Under the pieces are notes generated by a model. It was given only the letters and a program-made list of their open reading frames with translations. It was not told the DNA's origin and did no database searches. 58,974 bases of DNA, from positions 1 to 58,974 of the forward strand of contig JAQBNK010000134.1 of the NCBI GenBank assembly GCA_028288595.1, written 5' to 3'. This DNA comes from Chitinophagaceae bacterium (GTDB lineage: Bacteria > Bacteroidota > Bacteroidia > Chitinophagales > Chitinophagaceae). A program made the position numbers and the translations under genes. Each line of letters opens with the position of its first letter. Positions within the stretch are counted from its first letter, which is position 1. Below are positions 35,797 through 44,766 of this stretch, piece by piece.

Positions 35797-35814
35797 TACG
35801 AAAACGGTTTCGTA
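35797..35814. promoter_or_regulatory. LacI-type operator in the lacI/miox divergent gap
   Basis: TACGAAA-ACGG-TTTCGTA, 7-bp perfect arms with a CG-containing centre, the usual form of LacI-family sites. It is 62 bp before the regulator start and 85 bp before the inositol oxygenase start, so it could control both directions. On the - strand a CATCTTTG (-7-like) follows it. Confidence 0.7.
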
Positions 35815-35832
35815 AATAAAGCTAAGCCATTA

Positions 35833-35865
35833 TGTAAATACTACGGCAAAAAATGCCAATTTACA
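35833..35865 (+). promoter_or_regulatory. Nested inverted repeat upstream of inositol oxygenase
   Basis: Outer arms TGTAAAT/ATTTACA (35833-35839, 35859-35865) enclose inner arms GGCA/TGCC around AAAAA. It ends 34 bp before the ATG at 35900. It may be a leader hairpin or a second regulator site; the sequence does not decide. Confidence 0.4.
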
Positions 35866-35899
35866 AATGGATTTTTTGCTATAACATACAACGCTTGCC

Positions 35900-36790
35900 A
35901 TGCTTACTACTCAAAAGAACTTTACAGAAAAAGAGATCAATCCCCTTGTTAGCCTGGACGAATGGGAAGATGATGTGTTAGAGCGCTATCCCGAACCTGA
36001 AAGTATCGCTACTGCAAAAAGCACTGAAGAGTACCGTAATTACGATGACCCCGCAAGAGATACCGTAAAAGAATTTTACCGGTTGAACCATACTTATCAA
36101 ACCTATGATTTTGTACAGGCGAAGCGTAATAACTATTTAAAGTTTGATAAAAAAGAAATGCCTGTATGGGATGCTTTCCAGTTTTTAAATCAATTGGTTG
36201 ATGATTCCGATCCCGATACAGACCTCGATCAGTTTCAGCACTTACTGCAAACATCTGAGGCGATAAGAAGAGATGGCCATCCCGACTGGATGGTAATGGT
36301 TGGTCTTATGCACGACATGGGAAAGGTGTTATGTTTATTTGGAGAACCTCAATGGGCAGTAGTAGGTGATACGTTCCCCGTTGGCTGCCCTTACTCTGAT
36401 AAGATCGTTTATCCAGAGTTCTTTAAAAATAATCCTGACTTTTCAAATCCTGAATATCAAACGCAATACGGCGTATATGAGAAAGGCTGCGGCCTGCGCA
36501 ACGTGCATATGTCGTGGGGTCATGATGAATATGTTTACCAGATGCTGAAAGACAGTCTTCCTGAAAGTGGATTATATATGCTTCGTTACCATTCCTTTTA
36601 TGCGTGGCACCGCGAAGGAGAATATGAATACCTGCTGGATGATCACGACAGGGAAATGCTGAAATGGGTAAAATTATTTAATCCTTACGATCTCTATTCT
36701 AAAAATCCTGAACCACCAGACTGGAATAAACTGAAACCTTATTATGAGGATCTCGTCGCAAAATACCTGCCTTCGACATTGAAGTTTTAA
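35900..36790 (+). CDS. Inositol oxygenase (MIOX)
   Basis: 296 residues, close to the 285 of animal MIOX. It splits myo-inositol with O2 to D-glucuronate using a mixed-valent diiron site. All six metal ligands are visible: His114 (FQHLLQTSEAIRRDGHPDW), His138-Asp139 (VGLMHDMGK), His208 (MSWGHDEY), His231 (RYHSFYAWH) and Asp264 (FNPYDLYSK). There is no signal peptide, so it is cytosolic. The product fits the hexuronate route, of which uxuA is in this window. It is divergent from LacI and followed at 120 nt by SusC/SusD. MIOX is uncommon in bacteria. Confidence 0.95.
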   Translation: MLTTQKNFTEKEINPLVSLDEWEDDVLERYPEPESIATAKSTEEYRNYDDPARDTVKEFYRLNHTYQTYDFVQAKRNNYLKFDKKEMPVWDAFQFLNQLVDDSDPDTDLDQFQHLLQTSEAIRRDGHPDWMVMVGLMHDMGKVLCLFGEPQWAVVGDTFPVGCPYSDKIVYPEFFKNNPDFSNPEYQTQYGVYEKGCGLRNVHMSWGHDEYVYQMLKDSLPESGLYMLRYHSFYAWHREGEYEYLLDDHDREMLKWVKLFNPYDLYSKNPEPPDWNKLKPYYEDLVAKYLPSTLKF

Positions 36791-36858
36791 CGGCTTAATA
36801 ATAGAATAATGTGCTGTTGATGTTACGATAATAATGAACACACAGCTTTGTGATCTGT

Positions 36859-36882
36859 AACTGGAAATAGTTTTCCGGTTTT
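36859..36882 (+). promoter_or_regulatory. Hairpin between inositol oxygenase and SusC
   Basis: Stem AACTGGAAA/TTTCCGGTT (one G-U pair) with loop TAGT, followed by TTCTTTAT. It is either a weak terminator for inositol oxygenase or a leader hairpin of the SusC mRNA. A CAGCTTTG (one or two mismatches from TAnnTTTG) lies just before it. Confidence 0.35.
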
Positions 36883-36910
36883 CTTTATAACCAAAACTAA
36901 ACAACCCTCA

Positions 36911-39895
36911 ATGCATAAGATCTACTCTGCACAACGCTGCTTTAAATTATTTTTTTCAGCCATTATTATTTGTATTTGCCTTGCCATACCGGGAAGTGCA
37001 TTTGCCCAGCGAACGGTTTCGGGAACAGTAAGAGATGCTGTTAGCGGTAATCCTTTGGCAGGTGCAACAATTGGTGTAAAAGGAGGAGCAATAAACGTTG
37101 CCTCAAATGCCAATGGTGCATTTTCAATTCCTGTTCCGGGCAACAACAGCATTCTTGTAGTAAGTTATATCGGTTACGCCAGCCAGGAATTTCCTGTTGG
37201 AAACAGCAATAACATCGCCATAAGTTTACAAAGCAATTCTGCTGAATTAAGCCAGGTGGTAGTGGTGGGATATGGTACGCAGAATAAAAAAGATGTAACC
37301 GGCGCAGTAAAAACTTTAAAAAGCGAATCTTTTAATAAAGGCATCATCACTTCACCCGAACAACTTTTACAGGGTAAAGTTTCGGGTGTGAATGTTACTT
37401 CAGCAAGTGGAGAGCCCGGAAGTATTACAGGCATTACGGTAAGAGGCCCGGGTGGTGTAAGAACCGGAAGTACCCCGCTCTTTGTTGTGGATGGAGTACC
37501 GCTGGATAATTCCAGTACAGGTGGTGGAGATCCGTTGAATTTTATCAATCCCCAGGATATTGAATCGATGGATGTATTGAAAGATGCATCTGCCACTGCT
37601 ATCTATGGATCACGTGGCGCCAATGGTGTGATCATCATCACAACCAAAAGAGGAAAAGCAGGAATATCTACTCTTGGATTTTCTGCAAGTGCAGGCATCT
37701 CTAATTTAGCAAGAGCATTACCTGTTCTCACTGCAAGTGAATTCCGTGTTGAAGTGCCAAAAGCGGGTGGGGTGCTGGATGATAAAGGCGCTAATACCGA
37801 CTGGCAAAAATTAGTTACCCGTAAAGCAATTACGCAAAATTATAATCTTAACCTGAGCGGCGGCGCTGATAAATTAAGTTATTATGCTTCGCTTGGTGTA
37901 CAAAAACAACAGGGTATTATTAAGAAAAATGAAATTGACAGGTATTCAGGAAGGTTTAATGTTACCCAGAAATTTTTAGACGACAGACTAACACTCGAAC
38001 TTAATTTAGGCGTTGCAAATACTAAAAACGAACGCCCCCCGATTACAAGTATTCTAACAGATGTTCTTGTAAACAACCCGACTTATCCTGCTTATGATGC
38101 AGCAACGGGAGCTATTGCAGCCTACCAGAATATCAATAACCCATTACTTTATTTTGAACTGGATAAAGAGATCACCACCATCAATCGTGTGATCGGTAAT
38201 ATTTCTCCTTCTCTCAGGTTATTCAAAGGGCTCATTTTTAAAATGAATTTGGGTATTGATAATTCTACATCAACACGTGATGTGGAAAATTTACCGAATG
38301 CGGTTCCCTTCCGCGAAGGAAGATTAGAAACGTTTTATAACATCAATAAGAATACGCTGCTCGAAAACTATCTTACTTATTCATGGAGCAATACACGCCA
38401 TAGCGTCTCTGCATTGGCAGGATATTCTTACCAGAAAATATATGTGCAGCAAAGAAACAGCAGCATCAACCGGTTCGTTGTGGGAGGTGTTGACCCGATC
38501 TACAACCCGGGTGTGGGGCAGGATCTGACTTTGGCTAATAACCGTCCCGGCGGATTTGCATTCATCAACGAACTGCAATCTTATTTCGGAAGGGTAACAT
38601 ACCAGTTCAACAATAAATATTTGTTCACTGCCAATTTCAGGGCAGACGGATCTTCTAAATTCGGTGCAAATAATAAGTATGGATATTTTCCATCATTCTC
38701 CGTCGGCTGGAAGATATCGGATGAACAGTTTATGAAAGGCTCTGTATTTAATAATTTAAAACTAAGAGCCGGATGGGGTTTAACGGGTAACCAGGAAATT
38801 CCTCCGAAAATTACGCAGGCATTATTTACAACCTTATCATCTGCAAGCTACCCGCTTTATGCAACAGGCGCTTATCCTGCGGGAACAACTTATTCAAGAT
38901 TAGCTAATCCTGATATTCGCTGGGAGCAATCAGAACAAACAGACCTCGGACTTGATTTCGGTTTACTGAACAATGCATTAACCGGAACAATAGATGTGTT
39001 CAGAAAAGTTTCTAATAATATTTTGTTGCAGGTAATTCCTGCCGATCCTGTTCAGCCGGCCCCGGAAGTTTGGAACAATGTAAAAGACATGACCATAACA
39101 AACAGCGGACTGGAATTTGAATTGGATTACAGGCATAAATCGCAAAACGGTATCACCTATAATTTCGGCGGAAACTTTACTTATATGAAAAACATTGTGA
39201 AGGAATCACCTTACTCTGTTATACCTGCAGGTTCTGTATCCGGCGCCGGAATTACATCATCTACTATTAATGGTTATGTAAACGGTGAACCCATAGGAAC
39301 ATTCTTCTTAAAAGAATTTACAGGTTTTGATAATGCCGGTTTGAGTACTTACCGCGACTTAGACGGTGATGGTATTGTTACTGATAAAGACAGGATAGCA
39401 GCAGGTACAGCTTTACCTAATCTGCTTTATAACTTTTATGGCAGTGCTGCTTTTAAAGGTTTTGATCTGACGATTAATTTCAATGGCGTAGCAGGAAATA
39501 AGATTTACGATTATACGCATAACGTGAGCTTTTCAAAATTGAGGCTTGCTAAAAATGTAAATACAACAAGAGAGGCAATCGCCGTATCAACAGAATCACT
39601 GAATAATGCAACGCCGGTAACAACAAGATATATTAAAGACGGCGCTTACTTAAGATTAAACAATGTAACACTGGGGCATAATTTCAATACTCAGACCTTA
39701 GGAATAAGGAAATATGTTTCAACCATGCGCTTTTCCGTAACAGGTCAGAATCTTTTTGTAATTACAAATTATACCGGGTACGATCCGGAAGTAAATATAG
39801 ACAGGGCCATCAGCGGTGTCTCGTCTTATGGTATAGATTATTTAAGTTATCCTAAAGCGAGATCAATCATTTTCAGTTTAAACTTTACATTTTAA
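36911..39895 (+). CDS. SusC/RagA-family TonB-dependent outer-membrane transporter
   Basis: 994 residues. Signal peptide to about residue 33 (IPGSAFAQ), carboxypeptidase-D-like domain about 34-112 (VSGTVRDAVSGNPLAGATIGVKG), SusC marker LSQVVVVGYGTQNKKDVTGAV near 115-135, plug with FVVDGVPLDN and MDVLKDASATAIYGSRGANGVIIITT-type sequence to about 250, then the barrel ending SIIFSLNFTF. There is no STN domain. It is the outer-membrane pore for a nutrient captured by the SusD encoded 3 nt downstream. The link to inositol oxygenase and the LacI regulator upstream suggests co-regulation. It is clearly diverged from the SusC at 3995. Confidence 0.95.
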   Translation: MHKIYSAQRCFKLFFSAIIICICLAIPGSAFAQRTVSGTVRDAVSGNPLAGATIGVKGGAINVASNANGAFSIPVPGNNSILVVSYIGYASQEFPVGNSNNIAISLQSNSAELSQVVVVGYGTQNKKDVTGAVKTLKSESFNKGIITSPEQLLQGKVSGVNVTSASGEPGSITGITVRGPGGVRTGSTPLFVVDGVPLDNSSTGGGDPLNFINPQDIESMDVLKDASATAIYGSRGANGVIIITTKRGKAGISTLGFSASAGISNLARALPVLTASEFRVEVPKAGGVLDDKGANTDWQKLVTRKAITQNYNLNLSGGADKLSYYASLGVQKQQGIIKKNEIDRYSGRFNVTQKFLDDRLTLELNLGVANTKNERPPITSILTDVLVNNPTYPAYDAATGAIAAYQNINNPLLYFELDKEITTINRVIGNISPSLRLFKGLIFKMNLGIDNSTSTRDVENLPNAVPFREGRLETFYNINKNTLLENYLTYSWSNTRHSVSALAGYSYQKIYVQQRNSSINRFVVGGVDPIYNPGVGQDLTLANNRPGGFAFINELQSYFGRVTYQFNNKYLFTANFRADGSSKFGANNKYGYFPSFSVGWKISDEQFMKGSVFNNLKLRAGWGLTGNQEIPPKITQALFTTLSSASYPLYATGAYPAGTTYSRLANPDIRWEQSEQTDLGLDFGLLNNALTGTIDVFRKVSNNILLQVIPADPVQPAPEVWNNVKDMTITNSGLEFELDYRHKSQNGITYNFGGNFTYMKNIVKESPYSVIPAGSVSGAGITSSTINGYVNGEPIGTFFLKEFTGFDNAGLSTYRDLDGDGIVTDKDRIAAGTALPNLLYNFYGSAAFKGFDLTINFNGVAGNKIYDYTHNVSFSKLRLAKNVNTTREAIAVSTESLNNATPVTTRYIKDGAYLRLNNVTLGHNFNTQTLGIRKYVSTMRFSVTGQNLFVITNYTGYDPEVNIDRAISGVSSYGIDYLSYPKARSIIFSLNFTF

Positions 39896-39898
39896 AAT

Positions 39899-41581
39899 AT
39901 GAATATGTCCAAGAAAATACTCAGCCTGCTGCTTGCTGTAATCAGCATGACAATAATAGACGGCTGTACAAAATTAAAGGAGGATATTCTTGATGAATCT
40001 TCCGTTACGGGTCTTACCGATAAACAACAGGCTGAAGGTATAATAGCACCTGTCTATGCAAAACTGGAAGATGTTTTCATGCACACAAACTATTTTGACC
40101 TCCAGGAAATTTCTACCGATGAGGCCATCCTGCCTTTTCGTGGTGGAACCGATTGGGGTGATAATGGTATTTACTCACAGATGCATAAACACGAAGTGAT
40201 CAGCTCTGATGTGAATGTAAAAAATACATGGAACCATATACTGATAGGAATATCGAGAGCGGTTACTGCAATCAATGCGCTTCCTGCAAACAAGGATGCT
40301 AATGCAAAATTATTCCTGGCGGAAGCGAGGGGTATGAGGGCTTATTATTCTTTGCTTACACTGGATCTTTTCGGTCTGGTATTCTTAAAAGAAGATGCCT
40401 CTGAAACATCTAAAATTTTACGCGGTGAAGAAGCGATTGCTTATATAAAATCAGAATTGCTTGCTATTGAACCTGTACTCGATAACACAACAGGTCCTGG
40501 CAGAATTACTAAAGCAGCGGTATATGGTTTACTTGCACGACTACATTTAAATGCCGCGGTTTACAGGGATATTTATGCCGGATCTTTTACTTTCAAAACG
40601 GAGGACCTCGATAAAACGATCGAGTATTGCGATAAAATTATCAGTTCCGGAACATATGCTTTATCAAATGATTATTTTTCGTTGTTCAATGATAATAACC
40701 ACACTAATAAAGAATTGATTTTTGCAGTTGATCAGCGTGCGGATCTGAACGGGCATAACAGGATGGCTTATTTTTCTATCTCTGGCGACCAGTTTCCTTT
40801 GCCGGCTTATCCAAGTGCTAACGGAACTGATGGCGCTGCTATCACTCCAGATTTTTATCGTTCATGGGTAAACGCATATTCTGTGGATCCTGCAATTGCT
40901 GACCCGCGTTTTTATAAACAAAATTTATTTATTCCAAGTGACTCTTGTATTCCGGCTGCACAGTTCAATATTGACAGGGGAATATTAAGAGGACAGCAAT
41001 ATGGATTACTAAGAGTGAATGGTGTATTTACAAAATGCAGTAACGGAAATATGAGAATAGGTAAGTTGTTTAATGTTACAAGGAACAAACCTGCACTTCC
41101 CGTTGATTTTTCTGAGAAGATCGATTACACAATTGCAGGAAGTGATTATAGCACTGGTTACAGGGTTGAAAAATATGAGTTCAGCAAAACATCTGTAAGC
41201 GGAAGAAATTTTGGTGAGCATGATATTATTATTCTTCGCCTGGCAGATGTTTACCTGATGCGTGCTGAAGCTAAACTGAGGAAAGGAGATGCTGCCGGTG
41301 CACTAGCCGATGTAAATATTGTAAGAGCATCAAGAACTGCCACTGCACCTCCGCCAGCATTAACAACAATGACTGCAGATATTTTGTTCCGTGAAAGAGG
41401 GTTTGAATTTTATTGGGAAATGGTTCGCCGTACAGACATGATACGCTTTGGAAAATATGAAGGTACATGGACAGAAAAAACAAGTACGGATCCTAAAAAA
41501 AGGATATTCCCGATTCCGCAGACAGCGATTGACGGGGCTTCAAACTTACCGGGTTACTTAGTGCAGAACCCAAGCTACTAA
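39899..41581 (+). CDS. SusD/RagB-family lipoprotein
   Basis: 560 residues. The lipobox is IIDGC (Cys23). SusD fold marks are LFLAEARGMRAYYSLLTLDLFGLVFL near 138-163, ARLHLNAAVYRDIY, and the C-terminal LADVYLMRAEAKLRKGDAAGALADVNIVRASR and LFRERGFEFYWEMVRRTDMIRFGKY. It forms the surface lid of the SusC transporter just upstream. A strong terminator follows, closing the unit that may begin at inositol oxygenase. Confidence 0.94.
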   Translation: MNMSKKILSLLLAVISMTIIDGCTKLKEDILDESSVTGLTDKQQAEGIIAPVYAKLEDVFMHTNYFDLQEISTDEAILPFRGGTDWGDNGIYSQMHKHEVISSDVNVKNTWNHILIGISRAVTAINALPANKDANAKLFLAEARGMRAYYSLLTLDLFGLVFLKEDASETSKILRGEEAIAYIKSELLAIEPVLDNTTGPGRITKAAVYGLLARLHLNAAVYRDIYAGSFTFKTEDLDKTIEYCDKIISSGTYALSNDYFSLFNDNNHTNKELIFAVDQRADLNGHNRMAYFSISGDQFPLPAYPSANGTDGAAITPDFYRSWVNAYSVDPAIADPRFYKQNLFIPSDSCIPAAQFNIDRGILRGQQYGLLRVNGVFTKCSNGNMRIGKLFNVTRNKPALPVDFSEKIDYTIAGSDYSTGYRVEKYEFSKTSVSGRNFGEHDIIILRLADVYLMRAEAKLRKGDAAGALADVNIVRASRTATAPPPALTTMTADILFRERGFEFYWEMVRRTDMIRFGKYEGTWTEKTSTDPKKRIFPIPQTAIDGASNLPGYLVQNPSY

Positions 41582-41594
41582 GGAAATTATTTAT

Positions 41595-41630
41595 AAAAAA
41601 GACTGTCTCTAAAACGAGACAGTCTTTTTT
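41595..41630. terminator. Bidirectional intrinsic terminator
   Basis: 15-bp perfect stem: six A plus GACTGTCTC (41595-41609), loop TAAAAC, GAGACAGTC plus six T (41616-41630). A/T runs at both sides let it stop the SusD transcript on + and the 41660 gene on -. Confidence 0.93.
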
Positions 41631-41659
41631 ATACTGTAAAAAATTGAAAGCAATAATTT

Positions 41660-42346
41660 TTAAAGAAGATTATAGTATGCTACAAGTTTTATTACGTTCT
41701 CTTCTTTTTTCAGATTGAGTTTTTGTTTGCTTATATAATCCGCAGGTATAGATAATAATTTTGACAGGTTTCTTTTATTTTTTTCAAGAATGAACATTTG
41801 TCCATTCAAATACAAATAGTATTGTTCAGTTGTTTTATATATCCTGGTAGTGTTATTGGTATTAAAAGGCTTGTCATCGTGCCATTGGACCGAATAATAT
41901 TTTAACAGGGTAGCCTTACCATCAGTAAGTACCTGGTAAAGACTTCCGCTATTCTGTTTATTGATAGATGGATAACCGCTTTTGAAAATTGCACCGCTTA
42001 AGGCAGCGTCATAGCAACTATCAAAAAAAATCTGCTGAATTGGCGATACAAAAATAAGGTCCTGCCCATTGATAGTGAAGATAAGCCTGTTCGTCAAAAG
42101 GTCAATACGCCCATTTACATGATCATATACTTTTCCATTTGCAGTTTTAATTATCACTATGCAATTGTTTACAGGAAGCGAAGTAGAGCCTTCTTCAGTA
42201 AACGCTGTTCTCTTTATAACAGTCCCATCAAGCAAGCCGAGATTAAAAGGCTGATTTTGGTCACGTGTTATAGTCTGAGCTACACCCTGTGAAAATGAGG
42301 AAAGGGCCAACAGGTTTATTAAGAATGTAAAGATTAATTTCTTCAT
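41660..42346 (-). CDS. Exported protein of unknown function
   Basis: 228 residues from ATG 42346, which starts a signal peptide (KKLIFTFLINLLALSSFSQG); the frame continues to 42397, but that overlaps the GH92 gene and adds no sensible sequence. The mature part is beta-rich (GKVYDHVNGRIDLLTNRLIFTINGQDLIFV near residues 75-105) with a basic C-terminal half. No family is recognised. It follows the GH92 mannosidase by 13 nt on the same strand, so the two are likely cotranscribed, and it ends at a bidirectional terminator. Confidence 0.72.
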   Translation of the reverse strand: MKKLIFTFLINLLALSSFSQGVAQTITRDQNQPFNLGLLDGTVIKRTAFTEEGSTSLPVNNCIVIIKTANGKVYDHVNGRIDLLTNRLIFTINGQDLIFVSPIQQIFFDSCYDAALSGAIFKSGYPSINKQNSGSLYQVLTDGKATLLKYYSVQWHDDKPFNTNNTTRIYKTTEQYYLYLNGQMFILEKNKRNLSKLLSIPADYISKQKLNLKKEENVIKLVAYYNLL

Positions 42347-42359
42347 TTTGATTTTAAAA

Positions 42360-44639
42360 TCATTTCCAGGTATAGTTTGGTTTTGAGCCCATTTCAAAAA
42401 GTAATTTACTACTATTTATTATTTGCTGATGAGTTATGAAAGGTTTGTTAAGTGGCTTACCATCCAGTGTTACCTGCTGAATATATTTGTTTTCTTCTGA
42501 AAGATTATTGGCAATAATTTTTAAAGTTCTCTTCTTGCCCTCGGCTGTAAAATTTAAAGTCAGCTCGGGAAATTGCGGAGCGCCGATTGCATAAACCGCA
42601 GAAGCAGGTGAGACAGGGTAAAATCCCATCACGCCAAAAATATACCATGCAGCCATTTGTCCGCAATCTTCATTTCCGTTTATTCCGATAGGTTCGTTCC
42701 TGAAATTTTCCGAAGTGTGCTTTCTTATCAGTTCCTGTGTTTTCCAGGGTTGCCCGCAATAATCATAGAGATAAATATAATGGTGGCCCGGTTCGTTATC
42801 ATGGCGATAATGCTTGCCGGTAAAATTTTCATCGAGCCTGGCGGCGAATTTTTCTTTTCCACCCATCATATCTATCATACCTGGTACATCATGCATAGCG
42901 CCGAATAAATACGTCCATTGATCACCTTCTGTAAAACCTTCCCATATACCTTGTTTATTTTTTTCATCAAATGCTCCATTTGCTTTTCTGGGAAGAAGGA
43001 AACCTGTTCGCGGTTCGTATAAATTTTTATAATTTTTACTCAGCGCCATTAATTGATTGTAGTCATTTAGATTTCCAATGCTTTTTGCAAATTGTGCAAC
43101 TGCATAATCATCTACAGAATATTCGATCGTCCGCGAAACTGATTCTGCAGTTTTATCAACCGGTACAAAACCCAGTTTTTTAAAATAAGTTAACCCTGCC
43201 TGTGCTTCATAACCTGTCCACTTATCACGATCACCATAGTGAAGAAATGTATCATTATCCGGCGGAAAGAGTGCGTCTTTTGTCAGCGCCTCGTATGCGA
43301 TCTTCGTATCAAATCCCCTGAATCCTTTTGCATAAGCGTCTGCGATCACGACGTCTGCATGTGTGCCGATCATAATGTTTGTTTCAGCAGGGTTGGGCCA
43401 CATCGGTAGCCTGCCGCCCTGTTGATACATCTGCAGCATTGCAGTGATCATGGGATTTACATGTTGCGGCTGTGTAAATATTAATAATGGATGAAGCGCC
43501 CTGTATGTATCCCAGAGCGAGTAATCGGTATAAGAAATACCATTATGGACCTTATCGTCGAAGGCGCTGTAATATTTTCCATACTCAGACATTTCCCTCG
43601 GGAACTGCATGGTATGAAACATGGCGGTATAAAAAATTGTTTTCTGATCATTACTTACACCATTCACTTTTATATGGCTTAGTTCGTTTTGCCATTTGTT
43701 ACGTGTTGACTGAACGATGGCATCGAAAGGCTTACCAGCAACTTCCATCGCCATGTTTTTCCTTGCCTGTTCGATACTGATAAATGAAGTGGCTATTCTT
43801 ACTTCTACAAGTTCATCCTTAGTCGTTTCAAAATTAATGTAGGCACCCATTCTTGTTCCATACTGGCTAACAGAGGAAGGATTTATTTTATCGCCATCCC
43901 ATGTGCCGAAGGATTTAAATGGTTTACTGAACCTTATGACGAAATAGCCTTTGAAATTGGGAAGATCAGGGCCAATTTGTGCAGACATTCTATCGGGATT
44001 GTAACCGGTTATTTCATTTTTATTTACATCAACTTTTACATAGCCTTTTAATTTTTTAATTCTTTCAGTAAAATCATTTGCCCAGTCTGTCAGCTCAGGA
44101 TTTAAATTAATGCCCTGTATAATCAGATGAGCATTTTTAGAGGAAGGGAAAGTAAACTTCATAATAGCAGAACGTGAGGTGGAGGCCATCTCTGCTTTAA
44201 TAGTCTTACCGTTTTCTGCATTTAATAAAACAGAATAATAATAAGGGGTCGATATTTCGTTAGCGTGAGTAAACGTAAGTGCCCGTTGTTTAGGCAGCAC
44301 TTTTAAATCGCCCACCTGTGGCATTACTGAAACATAACCATAGTCGCCCATCCATACCGTTGGCTGATGCGATGCCAGAAATCCTATGATGGTGTTATCC
44401 TCGTAGAAATAATTCATGCGGTTCATCCTGCTTTCACCCGTTTGTGCAACAAAGTTGGTCATGGCAAATGGGGGACCTACACTTGGCATGGTACCGCCAC
44501 CATCCAGTCCTTTTGCGAAACCCGTATAGGCTGTACCAATTAAGGGGTTGACAAAATCCACTTCCTGTGTATTAGACTTTTGGGCAAAGCAATTAGTAAG
44601 GGAAAAGAATAAGATGAAGAATAGCGTGTAATTTCTCAT
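42360..44639 (-). CDS. GH92 alpha-mannosidase, exported
   Basis: 759 residues with a signal peptide (to about 19, LTNCFAQ). GH92 marks are VDFVNPLIGT at about residues 27-36, GGTMPSVGPPFAMTNF, FLASHQPTVWMGDYGYVSVMP, SLWDTYRALHPL, then NDEPGHHYIYLYDYCGQPWKTQ and GNEDCGQMAAWYIFGVMGFYPVSP, which contain the acidic residues and metal-binding residues of the catalytic site. GH92 enzymes are calcium-dependent exo-alpha-mannosidases, often alpha-1,2, acting on N-glycans or fungal mannan. Its target polymer differs from that of the arabinofuranosidases elsewhere in the window. It is divergent from the twin-arginine protein at 44767. Confidence 0.95.
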   Translation of the reverse strand: MRNYTLFFILFFSLTNCFAQKSNTQEVDFVNPLIGTAYTGFAKGLDGGGTMPSVGPPFAMTNFVAQTGESRMNRMNYFYEDNTIIGFLASHQPTVWMGDYGYVSVMPQVGDLKVLPKQRALTFTHANEISTPYYYSVLLNAENGKTIKAEMASTSRSAIMKFTFPSSKNAHLIIQGINLNPELTDWANDFTERIKKLKGYVKVDVNKNEITGYNPDRMSAQIGPDLPNFKGYFVIRFSKPFKSFGTWDGDKINPSSVSQYGTRMGAYINFETTKDELVEVRIATSFISIEQARKNMAMEVAGKPFDAIVQSTRNKWQNELSHIKVNGVSNDQKTIFYTAMFHTMQFPREMSEYGKYYSAFDDKVHNGISYTDYSLWDTYRALHPLLIFTQPQHVNPMITAMLQMYQQGGRLPMWPNPAETNIMIGTHADVVIADAYAKGFRGFDTKIAYEALTKDALFPPDNDTFLHYGDRDKWTGYEAQAGLTYFKKLGFVPVDKTAESVSRTIEYSVDDYAVAQFAKSIGNLNDYNQLMALSKNYKNLYEPRTGFLLPRKANGAFDEKNKQGIWEGFTEGDQWTYLFGAMHDVPGMIDMMGGKEKFAARLDENFTGKHYRHDNEPGHHYIYLYDYCGQPWKTQELIRKHTSENFRNEPIGINGNEDCGQMAAWYIFGVMGFYPVSPASAVYAIGAPQFPELTLNFTAEGKKRTLKIIANNLSEENKYIQQVTLDGKPLNKPFITHQQIINSSKLLFEMGSKPNYTWK

Positions 44640-44766
44640 ATGGATGATAAGTTATGAAAATTAGCCGTTCATTATTCATCAAATCTAAAATCAATTATGA
44701 GGGTTTTATATTCTCTGCATTTTAATCGAACCCAGTTCTTAATTTGCAAAACTTAATTACCTATTC

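Noticed and set aside
35734-35952. + strand 72-codon frame across the lacI/inositol-oxygenase gap
   Set aside because: It covers the LacI palindrome and overlaps the well-supported inositol oxygenase start in another frame.
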